Assembly: GCA_011526095.1 (NCBI GenBank) | Contig: WYBA01000016.1 | Location: 1-56,557 of the forward strand | DNA from: Myxococcales bacterium | GTDB lineage: Bacteria > Myxococcota_A > Polyangia > Haliangiales > Haliangiaceae | Direction: 5' to 3' | DNA: 56,557 nt | In this document: piece after piece, positions 19,430 to 27,268 of the stretch | How positions within the stretch are numbered: the stretch's first letter is position 1 | Layout: each line of letters opens with the position of its first letter | Notes under the pieces: generated by a model | The model's database searches: none | Told to the model about the DNA's origin: nothing | The model's input: the letters and a program-made list of their open reading frames with translations, nothing else | Translations under genes and position numbers: made by a program

Positions 19430-20449
19430 TCAGGCGTCGCGCAGCACGTCGTCGAGCGACGTGGCCAGCGCGGCGCGCTCGATCCACCGCAGCAGCACGG
19501 CCGCGGGCGCCTCGTCGAGCTGCCGCTGCGCCTCGGGCGCCATCGCGCCGAACCGGAGCCGGAGCAGCCGCTCGAGCGCGTCGCGCAGCGCTTCCTCCCG
19601 GCCTTCCTCCCGGCCTTCCTCCCGGCCTTCCTCCCGGCCTTCCTCCCGACCGCGCTGCATCCCGCGCTGGATGAGGTGCTCTTCCATCGTTGCCATGGGT
19701 TCCTCGAGGGGTGGGGCGATGTCGATGATGCGCTGACGAAGCTGCAGGAACGTCGCATCGCCGGCGACCCGCAGAATGTAGCGCACGATGACCTCGATGT
19801 CCGCGCGGCTCGCGGTCGTGACCAGGGCGCGCAGCTCGTCGGCCCACGCGTCGAGACGCGCGCCGAACGCCTCGGCGTCGCGGCCGTCCCGCAGCACCCA
19901 CAGCGCGAGCTTGGGAAACGCTTCGAGCGGTCGACGCCGCAGGCTGTCGTCGGAGACCGACGCCAGATCGTCCACGAGCAGCTCGACGTCGGGGACGAAC
20001 CGCGCCAGCGCGGGCAGGTCGTCGAGCCCCTCGACGAGCTCGTGGAGTCGGCGCGGCGCGCTCCAGCCACCGTCGCCGTGGTGCACGACGATCGTCACGA
20101 CCGGCGGCAGCGTGTGCCTCGAGGGGGCCTCGCGGCGGGCGGCGTCCCAGATCCGCTGCACGTAGGTCAGCACGCGCCACGGCATCCAGCGGTCGGGCTG
20201 GCTCTGGTGCTCGATGAGGAAGTACACGTAGACGGGGTCGGCGTCGGGCCGGTCGCGACGCGGCGCACGGAACAGCAGGTCGACGTGGGACGCCGACATC
20301 TCGGGATCGACGAAGCTCGCCGGCGACAGCGTCAGCGCGTCGAGGTCGAGCCGCTCGACCACCGCCGCGGGCAGGACGCTGCGGAGCTCCGCGGCCGCGT
20401 GCGCCGGGACGCTGAACACCCTCTTGAACAGCCCGTCGTGGTCACCCAT
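19430..20449 (-). CDS. Rpn-family PD-(D/E)XK nuclease / putative transposase
   Basis: 339 aa. The N-terminal part matches the Rpn (YhgA-like) family: SHVDLLFRA with Asp57 and YVYFLIEHQS with the E-x-Q motif (Glu80, Gln82), the PD-(D/E)XK metal site. Characterised Rpn proteins are DNA endonucleases that raise RecA-independent recombination in E. coli. A middle helical region leads to a run of Gly-Arg-Glu-Glu units (five), then a helical C-terminus (LERLLRLRFGAM). The GREE run is encoded by a 12-bp tandem repeat. Isolated gene, convergent with the TPR kinase. There is no IS boundary or inverted repeat around it. Confidence 0.85.
   Translation of the reverse strand: MGDHDGLFKRVFSVPAHAAAELRSVLPAAVVERLDLDALTLSPASFVDPEMSASHVDLLFRAPRRDRPDADPVYVYFLIEHQSQPDRWMPWRVLTYVQRIWDAARREAPSRHTLPPVVTIVVHHGDGGWSAPRRLHELVEGLDDLPALARFVPDVELLVDDLASVSDDSLRRRPLEAFPKLALWVLRDGRDAEAFGARLDAWADELRALVTTASRADIEVIVRYILRVAGDATFLQLRQRIIDIAPPLEEPMATMEEHLIQRGMQRGREEGREEGREEGREEGREEALRDALERLLRLRFGAMAPEAQRQLDEAPAAVLLRWIERAALATSLDDVLRDA
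19591..19650. repeat. 12-bp tandem repeat (five units) inside the Rpn gene
   Basis: CTTCCTCCCGGC occurs four times perfectly, with a fifth copy ending GAC instead of GGC. On the minus strand it encodes repeated Gly-Arg-Glu-Glu. Copy-number changes stay in frame and only lengthen or shorten a charged helix or linker. Rpn proteins are known for length-variable C-terminal repeats of this kind. Confidence 0.9.
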
Positions 20450-20507
20450 CGCCGCCGCCTATCGCCGCCCGCGCCCTGCGGTTGCGTGCGAGGGCGCCGC
20501 CGGCGGC

Positions 20508-21956
20508 TCACCGCGAGGTCGTCACGACCACGCCGTCGCCGGGCAGGCCGGTGAACACGCCGGGCGTGGCGAGGCCGAGCCAGGCGTCGTCGGCCGGGGT
20601 GCGGAACAGCCCGGCGTAGACCCACGCGTTGACCTGGTCGAACGTCGGCGTGCGCTCGGCCGTGAGCCAGCTGGCGAACGAGGCGTGGATGCTGGCGCGC
20701 AGGCGGAGCAGGTTGAGCGCGGTGTCGCCGGCGATCGCCGCCTCGAACCCGCGGATCACCGCGTCGAGGGCGTCGCCCTCTGCCGCGTGGCCGGGGCGCG
20801 CCCAGTCGGTCGGGCGGAGCGAGGTCAGCAGCGCGACGCTCGCCTCGTCGAGCACGGCGGGCGGCGGCAGGATCGCCGGCTCGCCGCGGCGGCGCGGCAC
20901 GGCGACCTCGACCGGCGCGCCGGCGGCGGCAGGCCGCGGCGTGGCCTCGAGCCCGCGCAGCGCAAGCAGCTGGATCCCGACCTGCTGCCAGGTCGCGACG
21001 TCGAGCACGACGTCCTGCGGCGAGCCGCCGAGCCGCGCGGTCTTCACCATCGGAACCTCCACCATCGCCTTCGTCACGGTCGCGGCCTGCGCGGCCATCA
21101 GCGACGCGGTCGGGTCGAGGTCGGTGATCGGCATCGCGCCGAGGCGCTGCCACTCGTCGTACACGGCCTGCTGCGCCGCCGCGTGGTGCGCCTGGATCGC
21201 CTGCGCGCGCTCGGCGTCGGTCAGGCCGCGCGCGGAGCGGGCGCGGCGATCGAGCGACGCGGCGAGCGCGACCGCCGCCTCGAGCTCGCGGCGGAACGCG
21301 CGCGGCGACACCAGCCCGGGGATCACGTCGAGCACGTGGCCGTCGGCGTCGAGCACGTAGTGCGCGCTGTTGCCGGTCACCGTCGACTCGACCCGCCGGC
21401 CATCGCCGTAGTCGATCGTGATCTGCGGCACCGGGCGCTCGCTCGACCAGTGCAGCACGAACGTGTCGCGCAGCCAGGTCGACAGCGCGGCGTTGGCGTA
21501 GAGCGCGACGCGGAAGAACCGGCTGTTGGCGCACGAGCGGTCCTCGTCGAGCCGGCCGAGCATGCGCAGCGACAGGATCGGCTTGCCGGCGGCGCGCGCC
21601 GCGGCCTGCGCGGCGTCGAGGTCGGTGTACCAGTACAGGCGCGACGCGGTGGCGTGGCGCTGCGCCGCGACGCGGTCGACCCAGCCGGCGAGGCGCGCGC
21701 GCTCGGCCCCGGTCGCGGCGTCGTGCGCCGCGAGCAGCCGCTCGAGCGCGGCCGGCCCCTCGGCGCGGAGCGCGGCGATCGCGCGGTCGGCGTCGGGCGC
21801 GTCGACGGCGCCCGCCGCGGCGACGACCGGCGACGGGAACTCGACGGCGCGCGCCTGGGCGCGCGGCTCGCCGTCGCGGGTGGCGCAGCCGGCGGACAGG
21901 AGCGTCACCGCGCCGAGCGCGGCGGCGAACGACAGACACAGGTGGCGGAGCGTCAT
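20508..21956 (-). CDS. Thioredoxin-fold lipoprotein with degenerate active site
   Basis: 482 aa. Lipobox LLSAGC near residue 24. The segment LDAAQAAARAAGKPILSLRM followed by LYANAALSTWLRDTFVLHW, and later HYVLDADGHVLDVIPGL with the FRREL helix, follow the thioredoxin-like pattern. The position that would carry CxxC has RMLGRLDEDRSCAN, with a lone Cys. It is therefore unlikely to be a disulfide oxidoreductase and may be structural or bind a cofactor. The C-terminal third is helical and unrecognised. TAGGGT six nt before the ATG suggests its own leaderless transcript. It lies downstream of two membrane-protein genes on the same strand. Confidence 0.65.
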   Translation of the reverse strand: MTLRHLCLSFAAALGAVTLLSAGCATRDGEPRAQARAVEFPSPVVAAAGAVDAPDADRAIAALRAEGPAALERLLAAHDAATGAERARLAGWVDRVAAQRHATASRLYWYTDLDAAQAAARAAGKPILSLRMLGRLDEDRSCANSRFFRVALYANAALSTWLRDTFVLHWSSERPVPQITIDYGDGRRVESTVTGNSAHYVLDADGHVLDVIPGLVSPRAFRRELEAAVALAASLDRRARSARGLTDAERAQAIQAHHAAAQQAVYDEWQRLGAMPITDLDPTASLMAAQAATVTKAMVEVPMVKTARLGGSPQDVVLDVATWQQVGIQLLALRGLEATPRPAAAGAPVEVAVPRRRGEPAILPPPAVLDEASVALLTSLRPTDWARPGHAAEGDALDAVIRGFEAAIAGDTALNLLRLRASIHASFASWLTAERTPTFDQVNAWVYAGLFRTPADDAWLGLATPGVFTGLPGDGVVVTTSR

Positions 21957-21962
21957 GGCTCC

Positions 21963-21968
21963 ACCCTA
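21963..21968 (-). promoter_or_regulatory. Putative -10 hexamer TAGGGT, leaderless start of the thioredoxin-fold gene
   Basis: On the minus strand TAGGGT is followed by 6 nt and the ATG at 21956. It lies in the 62-bp gap after the upstream membrane gene. Confidence 0.45.
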
Positions 21969-22018
21969 CGCACCGCCGCGCGCGACGAACGTAAGGGCTC
22001 GGTAAGGGTGCGCCCTCG

Positions 22019-23272
22019 CTACACCACGCGCGCGCGCGGCACCAGATCGCGCGCGCGCGCCGCGGCGACGAGCACGACCGCGACCGCGGCCGGGATCGCG
22101 ACCGCGGTGAACGCCGCGCCACCGGCCGACGCGGCCACCGCGACCGCCGCGACGATCCACGCCGCGGCGAGGCGACGCCCGCCGCGCAGCAGCGCGCGCG
22201 CCGCGGCGAGCTCCAGCGCCGCCAGCGCCAGGCCCGGCAGCGCCACGTCCAGGCCCGCGCCCGGGATCAGCGCGAGCATCGCCGCCGGCGCCGGCGGCGC
22301 GCCGGCGAGCGCCGCCGGCAGCGTCAGCGCCGCCGCGACGAGCCCGTGGCCCAGCAGCAGCCAGCCGAGCGCGGCGCACACCGCGCCATCGGTCCACGGC
22401 TCGTCGCCGAGATCGGCCGCGGCGCGCGCCAGCCGCCGCGGCGCGAGGTAGACGAGCGCAGCGACCGCCGGCAGCACGAAGATCCCGACCAGGGTCAGCG
22501 CGAGCGCGACCATCCCGACGATCGTGATGACCTGCGTCGGCCGCCAGATCCGCGCCGCGATCGCCGCGGCGCCACGACCACGCCGGACGAGCACCACCGC
22601 GGTCGCGACGATGAGCGCGAGCGCCGCGACCACGACGACCACCGAAACGGCGAGCACGACGACGTCGTCTCTCTCGACAGGCGCGTCCGGCCGCGCGCTG
22701 GCCTCCGCCGCCAGTGCGCCGAACACGCCCGCGACCGTCGCGGTCAGCGAGGCCACGACCACCGCCGCGACCGCGACGGCCGGACCACGGGTGCACCCCA
22801 TGGCGGAGGCGCCGCGCAGGCGGGGCGCCACGACCGCGGTCGCGACCGGCCACGCCAGCAGAGCGAGGACGAGCGCGGACGCCCGGACCCAGCCCCGCGC
22901 GGCCAGGACCACGCCCCACAGCGCGGCGTGCGCCGCCGCGCTGCCCAGCCACGGCCACGGCGCGCCACCAACCGCGCCGGCGGCGAGCCGCGCGCCGTGG
23001 ACGTGGCCGAACCGCGCGCGCGCCGCGCCGGCCGCGGCCACGAGCAGCACCAGCCACGCGTCGACCTGCAGCGGCGCCCCGTCTTCGTGCGCGCAGTCGT
23101 CGTGATAGGCGGCGCGCGCGGCGAACAGCACCACCGACAGCGCGCCCAGCCACCCCGCCGCGAACACCGCGAGCTCGCCGAGCTGCACGCCGAGGCCGAG
23201 CGCGGGCGCGCGCGGATCACCCGGGGCCAGCGTCGCCGGGACCGGCGACTCCGTCGAGAGGCGCGTCGTCAC
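22019..23272 (-). CDS. Polytopic membrane protein, paralogue of the upstream gene
   Basis: 417 aa from a GTG at 23272, 28 nt after the stop of the preceding gene on the same strand. About ten hydrophobic segments. I do not recognise a named family. It aligns by eye with its upstream neighbour over the C-terminal half: ALGWLLLGHGLVAAALTLP matches ALGWLLLAHGLALVAHAPV, and VGIFVLPAVAALVYLAPRRLA matches VGILALPAVVGTFVIAPWLVA. It is therefore a tandem duplicate. Fourth gene of the two-component unit; perhaps a membrane partner of the histidine kinase. Confidence 0.65.
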   Translation of the reverse strand: MTTRLSTESPVPATLAPGDPRAPALGLGVQLGELAVFAAGWLGALSVVLFAARAAYHDDCAHEDGAPLQVDAWLVLLVAAAGAARARFGHVHGARLAAGAVGGAPWPWLGSAAAHAALWGVVLAARGWVRASALVLALLAWPVATAVVAPRLRGASAMGCTRGPAVAVAAVVVASLTATVAGVFGALAAEASARPDAPVERDDVVVLAVSVVVVVAALALIVATAVVLVRRGRGAAAIAARIWRPTQVITIVGMVALALTLVGIFVLPAVAALVYLAPRRLARAAADLGDEPWTDGAVCAALGWLLLGHGLVAAALTLPAALAGAPPAPAAMLALIPGAGLDVALPGLALAALELAAARALLRGGRRLAAAWIVAAVAVAASAGGAAFTAVAIPAAVAVVLVAAARARDLVPRARVV

Positions 23273-23300
23273 ACCGCTACGATGCGGCGACCGCGCGAAG

Positions 23301-24617
23301 CTATTCCCCGCGCGCGCGCACGACCGCGGTCGCGACCGAAGTCTGCCGGCGCAGCACGACCCACGCGGTGACCGCGGGCACGACCAGCTGCATCGCCGCG
23401 TACAGCGTGTGGGCGTACAGCGGCGCGGCGTGCTCGGCGTCACGCGCGCCGGCGTGGTCGAGCGCGCCGCCGAGGCGCTCGACGTCGCCGAGCCACTGCG
23501 TCCCGATCGCGGCCACCGACGCCAGCACGAACGCGATCGTCGCGGCGCGGGCGCGCGGCGTGCCGCGGATCAGCTCGACCGCGGCCCACAGCTCGACCGC
23601 GCCGAGCGCGGCGTGGACGAGCGGCGAGCCCGCCACCCAGCCGCTGACCACGAACACGACCTCGACGTCCCTGGCGTCGCCCGGCGCCAGCCACGCCACC
23701 GGCGCGTGGGCGACCAGCGCCAGGCCGTGCGCGAGCAGCAGCCAGCCCAGCGCGAGCGCCGCGCCGCCGCGCTCGACGTCGCCAGGCGCGGGCGCGTCGC
23801 CGGCGCGCTCGGCGTGCATCGCCACCAGCCACGGCGCGATCACGAACGTGCCGACCACCGCCGGCAGCGCGAGGATCCCGACCGCGGTCGCGACGCACAC
23901 CAGCCCGAGGAGCACGCCGACCGTCGTCGACGCCCACGCCAGGTGGGACAGCGACGTGCGGGCGTCGAAGACGTCGCCATCCCGCATGAGCCGCCGCGCC
24001 ACAAGCAGCGCGCTCAGGCCGACGAGGCCGGGCAGCGCGAGCGGGGCGGCGAGGTAGAGCAGCGCGTTCGACCGGGTCGACAGCGCGAGCACGACGGCGC
24101 ACGCCGCCGGCAGCACGGCGAACCCGCCGCCGATCGCGATCAGCGCCGCGCCGGTGCGGCGCTCGCCGCCCTGGGCCTCGAGCGCGCGCATGGCGCCGAG
24201 CCGCCGCGTCGCCACGGCGATCCCGACGGCGATCGGCCACGCCAGGCCGGTCAGCGTGACGACCCACGCCGCCCCGACGGAGGTCTCGCGCGCGAGCGCG
24301 GCGAGCAGCACGGTGTGCAGGACCGCGACGCCGACGTAGATCTCCACCGCCCGCGCGCCGCGACCGTCGAGGCGCCACAGCGCGCGCCCCGCGAGCGCGT
24401 GGGCCGCCAGCCGGGCGATCGACGCGAGCACCGTCGCGGGCCCGAGCGGCGCGCCGGCCTCGACGGCGAACGCCAAGGTCATCACCAGCACGCTCGTGCC
24501 GACGACCGAGGCGAGCAGCATCATCACCAGGCCCAGGCTGGTCGCGCCACGATCCGACGGCTGCCCCGGGGCGGCGAGCTCGACGATGCGCGGGGTCTCG
24601 GCGGCGGGCACCTGCAC
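23301..24617 (-). CDS. Polytopic membrane protein next to a histidine kinase
   Basis: 438 aa, about ten predicted transmembrane segments (for example LGLVMMLLASVVGTSVLVMT, ALLYLAAPLALPGLVGLSAL, VGILALPAVVGTFVIAPWLV). The GTG at 24617 starts 15 nt after the histidine kinase stop and follows a GAAGGG ribosome binding site, so it is co-transcribed with the two-component genes. It is related to the next gene downstream. There are no catalytic motifs and the family is unknown to me. Confidence 0.68.
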   Translation of the reverse strand: MQVPAAETPRIVELAAPGQPSDRGATSLGLVMMLLASVVGTSVLVMTLAFAVEAGAPLGPATVLASIARLAAHALAGRALWRLDGRGARAVEIYVGVAVLHTVLLAALARETSVGAAWVVTLTGLAWPIAVGIAVATRRLGAMRALEAQGGERRTGAALIAIGGGFAVLPAACAVVLALSTRSNALLYLAAPLALPGLVGLSALLVARRLMRDGDVFDARTSLSHLAWASTTVGVLLGLVCVATAVGILALPAVVGTFVIAPWLVAMHAERAGDAPAPGDVERGGAALALGWLLLAHGLALVAHAPVAWLAPGDARDVEVVFVVSGWVAGSPLVHAALGAVELWAAVELIRGTPRARAATIAFVLASVAAIGTQWLGDVERLGGALDHAGARDAEHAAPLYAHTLYAAMQLVVPAVTAWVVLRRQTSVATAVVRARGE

Positions 24618-24632
24618 GACCCTTCGATGGTG

Positions 24633-26444
24633 TCACACGGCGGGCAGTCTCACCACGAACGTCGCGCCGCCCCCCGGCGTCGGCTGGTGGCAAAGATCGC
24701 CCCCCATCGCCTGGGCCAGGGTACGCGACAGCGCCAGCCCCAGGCCGAGCCCGGCCGGGCCGTCGGCGGCGACGCCGCGGGCGAACGGGCGGAACAGCTG
24801 GCGCGCCGCCGCCGGGGACAGCCCGGGGCCGGCGTCGCCCACGGCGATCGTCGCGGCGTCGCCGTCGCGCGCCGCGCGCACGACGATCGTCCGGTCGGCC
24901 GCGCCGCGGCCGTACTTCTCGGCGTTGTCGAGCAGGTTGCCGACGATCCGCGCGACCGCGTCGTCGTCGGCGCGGACCCGCACCGGCGCGTCCGGCAGCT
25001 CGACCTGCAGCGCGCACCCGGCGCGCTCGAGCTGCGGCCGCGCGCGCTCGACCGCCGCGGTCACGACCTCGCCGAGGTCGCGCTCCGCCACGGTCACGGC
25101 GAGCCCGCCGCGCTCGAGCCGCGAGAAGTCGAGCACGTTGGTGACGACGCGCCCCAGGCGCGAGGCCTCCTCGGACATGCGCCGCGCGTAGTCGCGCGCG
25201 CGCTCCGGGTTGCCGAGCCCGTCGGCCAGCATGTCGCCGTAGAGCTGCAGCCCGGCGAGCGGCGTGCGCAGCTCGTGCGCCGCGGCCGCGGCGAACCGCG
25301 CGCGCTGGCGCGCCGCGCGCTCGGCCCGCGCGACCAGCAGCACGACCAGCGCGCCGCACGCCAGCGCCAGCGTCGCGGTCGGCACGAACCGGACGAGGAA
25401 CGCGCGGGCGACGCCGTCGGCGCGCGCCTCGGCCGCGGCGCGCGCCGCCGCGTCGTCGACGACGACGTGCCAGTCCTCGGCGCCGAGGTCGAGCGGCGCG
25501 GCGGCCGCGCCGGGCGCGGGCGCGCCGGGCACGACCGTCGCCGCGGGGTCGCGCTCGGTCACCAGCTCGCGCGCGGTGTCGACGGTGACGACCAGGCCCT
25601 GGGTCAGCGTGCCGTCGGGCGTGTCGACGCGGCGCACCGCGACCAGCGCGGGCGCGCCGGCGATCTCCGCCGCGCGCCAGTCGAGCGGCGCGACCGTGAC
25701 CGCGACGCCGTCGAGCGCGGGGTCGCGGGCGGCGTCGAGGCGGGGCGGCGGCGCGGCGACCTGCTGCTGCACGTCGCGCTGCTGGCGGAGCTGCGCGGGA
25801 TCGACCGCCTGCCCCGACTTGGTCTGCTGGTAGACCTGCTGCGAGTAGGCGTTCTGCAGGTAGGCCTGCTCGTCGAGCACCTCGACGCGCGGGTTGCCGC
25901 GCGGGTTGGCCTTGCCGGCCTTCTGGATCGGCCCCGGGCCAGGAGACGGATCCGCCAGCGCGACCGCGACGCCGTCGCCGCCGTCGGCGCGCAGCGCGGG
26001 CGCCGCGGCCGCGAGCGCGTCGCGCAGCCGGACGTTGTCCGACACCGCGACGATGTTGAGCTCGGGCACGTCCTCGTTGAGCGTCGGCAGCGACACGCGC
26101 CCGGCGGCGTCGAGCTGGAAGTGCGCGGCGATCAGCGGATCGTCGGGCCCGTCGGCCAGCGGCGACGGCGCGACCGAGGCGCCGGCCGCGGCGCCGCGCG
26201 GATCGTGGAACAGGCTCTGGTAGTGGTAGTAGGGCCGGCCGTCCTCGCGGCGGCGCACGTCCTCGAGCCGCGCCGCCAGCTCGCCGGCGAGCGCGCGCGC
26301 GGTCCGCTCGGCCTCGGCGCGCGGCGCCGCGCGCGCGGCGGCCTGCTCGGCGCGCACCCCGCTCCACCCGCTCGACAGCCACGACCCGAGCAGCGCCACC
26401 AGCAGCACGGCGGTCAGCGCGGCGGCCGCCACCGGGCGCGTCAC
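24633..26444 (-). CDS. Sensor histidine kinase
   Basis: 603 aa. Transmembrane helices lie at about 5-25 and 345-370, enclosing a large periplasmic sensor domain with a Gln/Tyr-rich stretch (LQNAYSQQVYQQ) of unknown ligand. The cytoplasmic part has the dimerisation/phosphoacceptor box AAAAAHELRTPLAG (His about 391), N box NLLDNAEKYG, G1 VGDAGPGL and G2 GLGLGLALS, so all catalytic boxes are intact. The GTG at 26444 overlaps the response-regulator stop (GTGA), the usual coupling of a cognate pair. Two membrane-protein genes follow in the same direction. Confidence 0.95.
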   Translation of the reverse strand: MTRPVAAAALTAVLLVALLGSWLSSGWSGVRAEQAAARAAPRAEAERTARALAGELAARLEDVRRREDGRPYYHYQSLFHDPRGAAAGASVAPSPLADGPDDPLIAAHFQLDAAGRVSLPTLNEDVPELNIVAVSDNVRLRDALAAAAPALRADGGDGVAVALADPSPGPGPIQKAGKANPRGNPRVEVLDEQAYLQNAYSQQVYQQTKSGQAVDPAQLRQQRDVQQQVAAPPPRLDAARDPALDGVAVTVAPLDWRAAEIAGAPALVAVRRVDTPDGTLTQGLVVTVDTARELVTERDPAATVVPGAPAPGAAAAPLDLGAEDWHVVVDDAAARAAAEARADGVARAFLVRFVPTATLALACGALVVLLVARAERAARQRARFAAAAAHELRTPLAGLQLYGDMLADGLGNPERARDYARRMSEEASRLGRVVTNVLDFSRLERGGLAVTVAERDLGEVVTAAVERARPQLERAGCALQVELPDAPVRVRADDDAVARIVGNLLDNAEKYGRGAADRTIVVRAARDGDAATIAVGDAGPGLSPAAARQLFRPFARGVAADGPAGLGLGLALSRTLAQAMGGDLCHQPTPGGGATFVVRLPAV

Positions 26445-27115
26445 GGCAGGCCCCACGCGTAGCCCGCGCCCTTGACCGACACGATGATCTTCGGCGCGCC
26501 GGGGTCGCGCTCGACCTTCTTGCGCAGCACCGCGATCGCCATGTCGACGGCGCGCGTCGCGAGGTCGCCGCGCTGGCCGAACACCTGCTCGAGGAGCTCG
26601 CCGCGCGACACCACGCGCCCCTTGTGGCGGTGCAGCCAGCGCAGCACGCCGACCTCGCGCGGCGTCAGCGCGACCCGCGCGTCGCCGCGCACGACCACGA
26701 GCCGGGACAGATCGAGGATCGCGCCGTCGACGTGGAGCTCCTCGATCACCTCGACCGGGGCGCGCCGCCCGAGCGCGCGCACCCGCGCCAGCAGCGCGCG
26801 GGCCGAGAACGGCTTGATCACGTAGTCGTCGGCGCCCTCGCCGAGCCCCGCCACCTGGTCGTTCTCCGAGGCGCGCGCGGTCAGCATCAAGATCGGCATG
26901 CCGGGCCGCGCGGCGCGCAGCCGGCGGCACACCTCGATCCCGTCGAGCTTCGGCAGCATCAGGTCGAGCAGCACGACGTCGTACGGCGCGGCGAGGCCGG
27001 CCTCGACCGCGGCGAGCCCGTCGCCGACGGCGGTCACGTCGTGGCCGTCGCCACCGAGCAGATCGACCAGGCCGTCGCGCAGGCTGGCCTCGTCCTCGAC
27101 CACGAGGATGCGCAT
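26441..27115 (-). CDS. OmpR/PhoB-family response regulator
   Basis: 224 aa. Receiver domain with MRILVVEDEASLRDG (acidic pocket), VVLLDLMLPK (phosphoacceptor Asp), LTARAS (Thr/Ser switch) and YVIKPFS (Lys). The C-terminal winged helix has LTPREVGVLRWLHRHKGRVVSR, AVDMAIAVLRKKVE and GAGYAWG. The ATG at 27115 follows GGAGG; upstream in-frame codons give no domain. It should be phosphorylated by the overlapping kinase and control transcription. A TGACACC/GGTGTCA inverted repeat lies 11 bp upstream of its start. Confidence 0.96.
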   Translation of the reverse strand: MRILVVEDEASLRDGLVDLLGGDGHDVTAVGDGLAAVEAGLAAPYDVVLLDLMLPKLDGIEVCRRLRAARPGMPILMLTARASENDQVAGLGEGADDYVIKPFSARALLARVRALGRRAPVEVIEELHVDGAILDLSRLVVVRGDARVALTPREVGVLRWLHRHKGRVVSRGELLEQVFGQRGDLATRAVDMAIAVLRKKVERDPGAPKIIVSVKGAGYAWGLP

Positions 27116-27126
27116 CGCCTCCAGGA

Positions 27127-27153
27127 TGACACCGGCGCCCGCGCGTGGTGTCA
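27127..27153. promoter_or_regulatory. Inverted repeat TGACACC-N13-GGTGTCA, candidate operator
   Basis: Perfect 7-bp arms at 27127-27133 and 27147-27153, just upstream of the response-regulator ribosome binding site. It sits where a 5' UTR operator or hairpin would be. OmpR-type proteins usually bind direct repeats, so it may be a site for another regulator. Confidence 0.4.
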
Positions 27154-27268
27154 GCCCGATGTAAGGAACCCTCCGAGGCCGCCGCCGCAACGCGGGCGAG
27201 GTCGCTTACGATTGTTGCGACCAAGCTCGTGATCCCGGCCGCCTCTGGCATCATGGGAGGAACTGCCG

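Noticed and set aside
19430..20449. Rpn gene as part of an insertion sequence
   Set aside because: No terminal inverted repeats or target duplications are visible around it. Rpn proteins usually occur as single genes.
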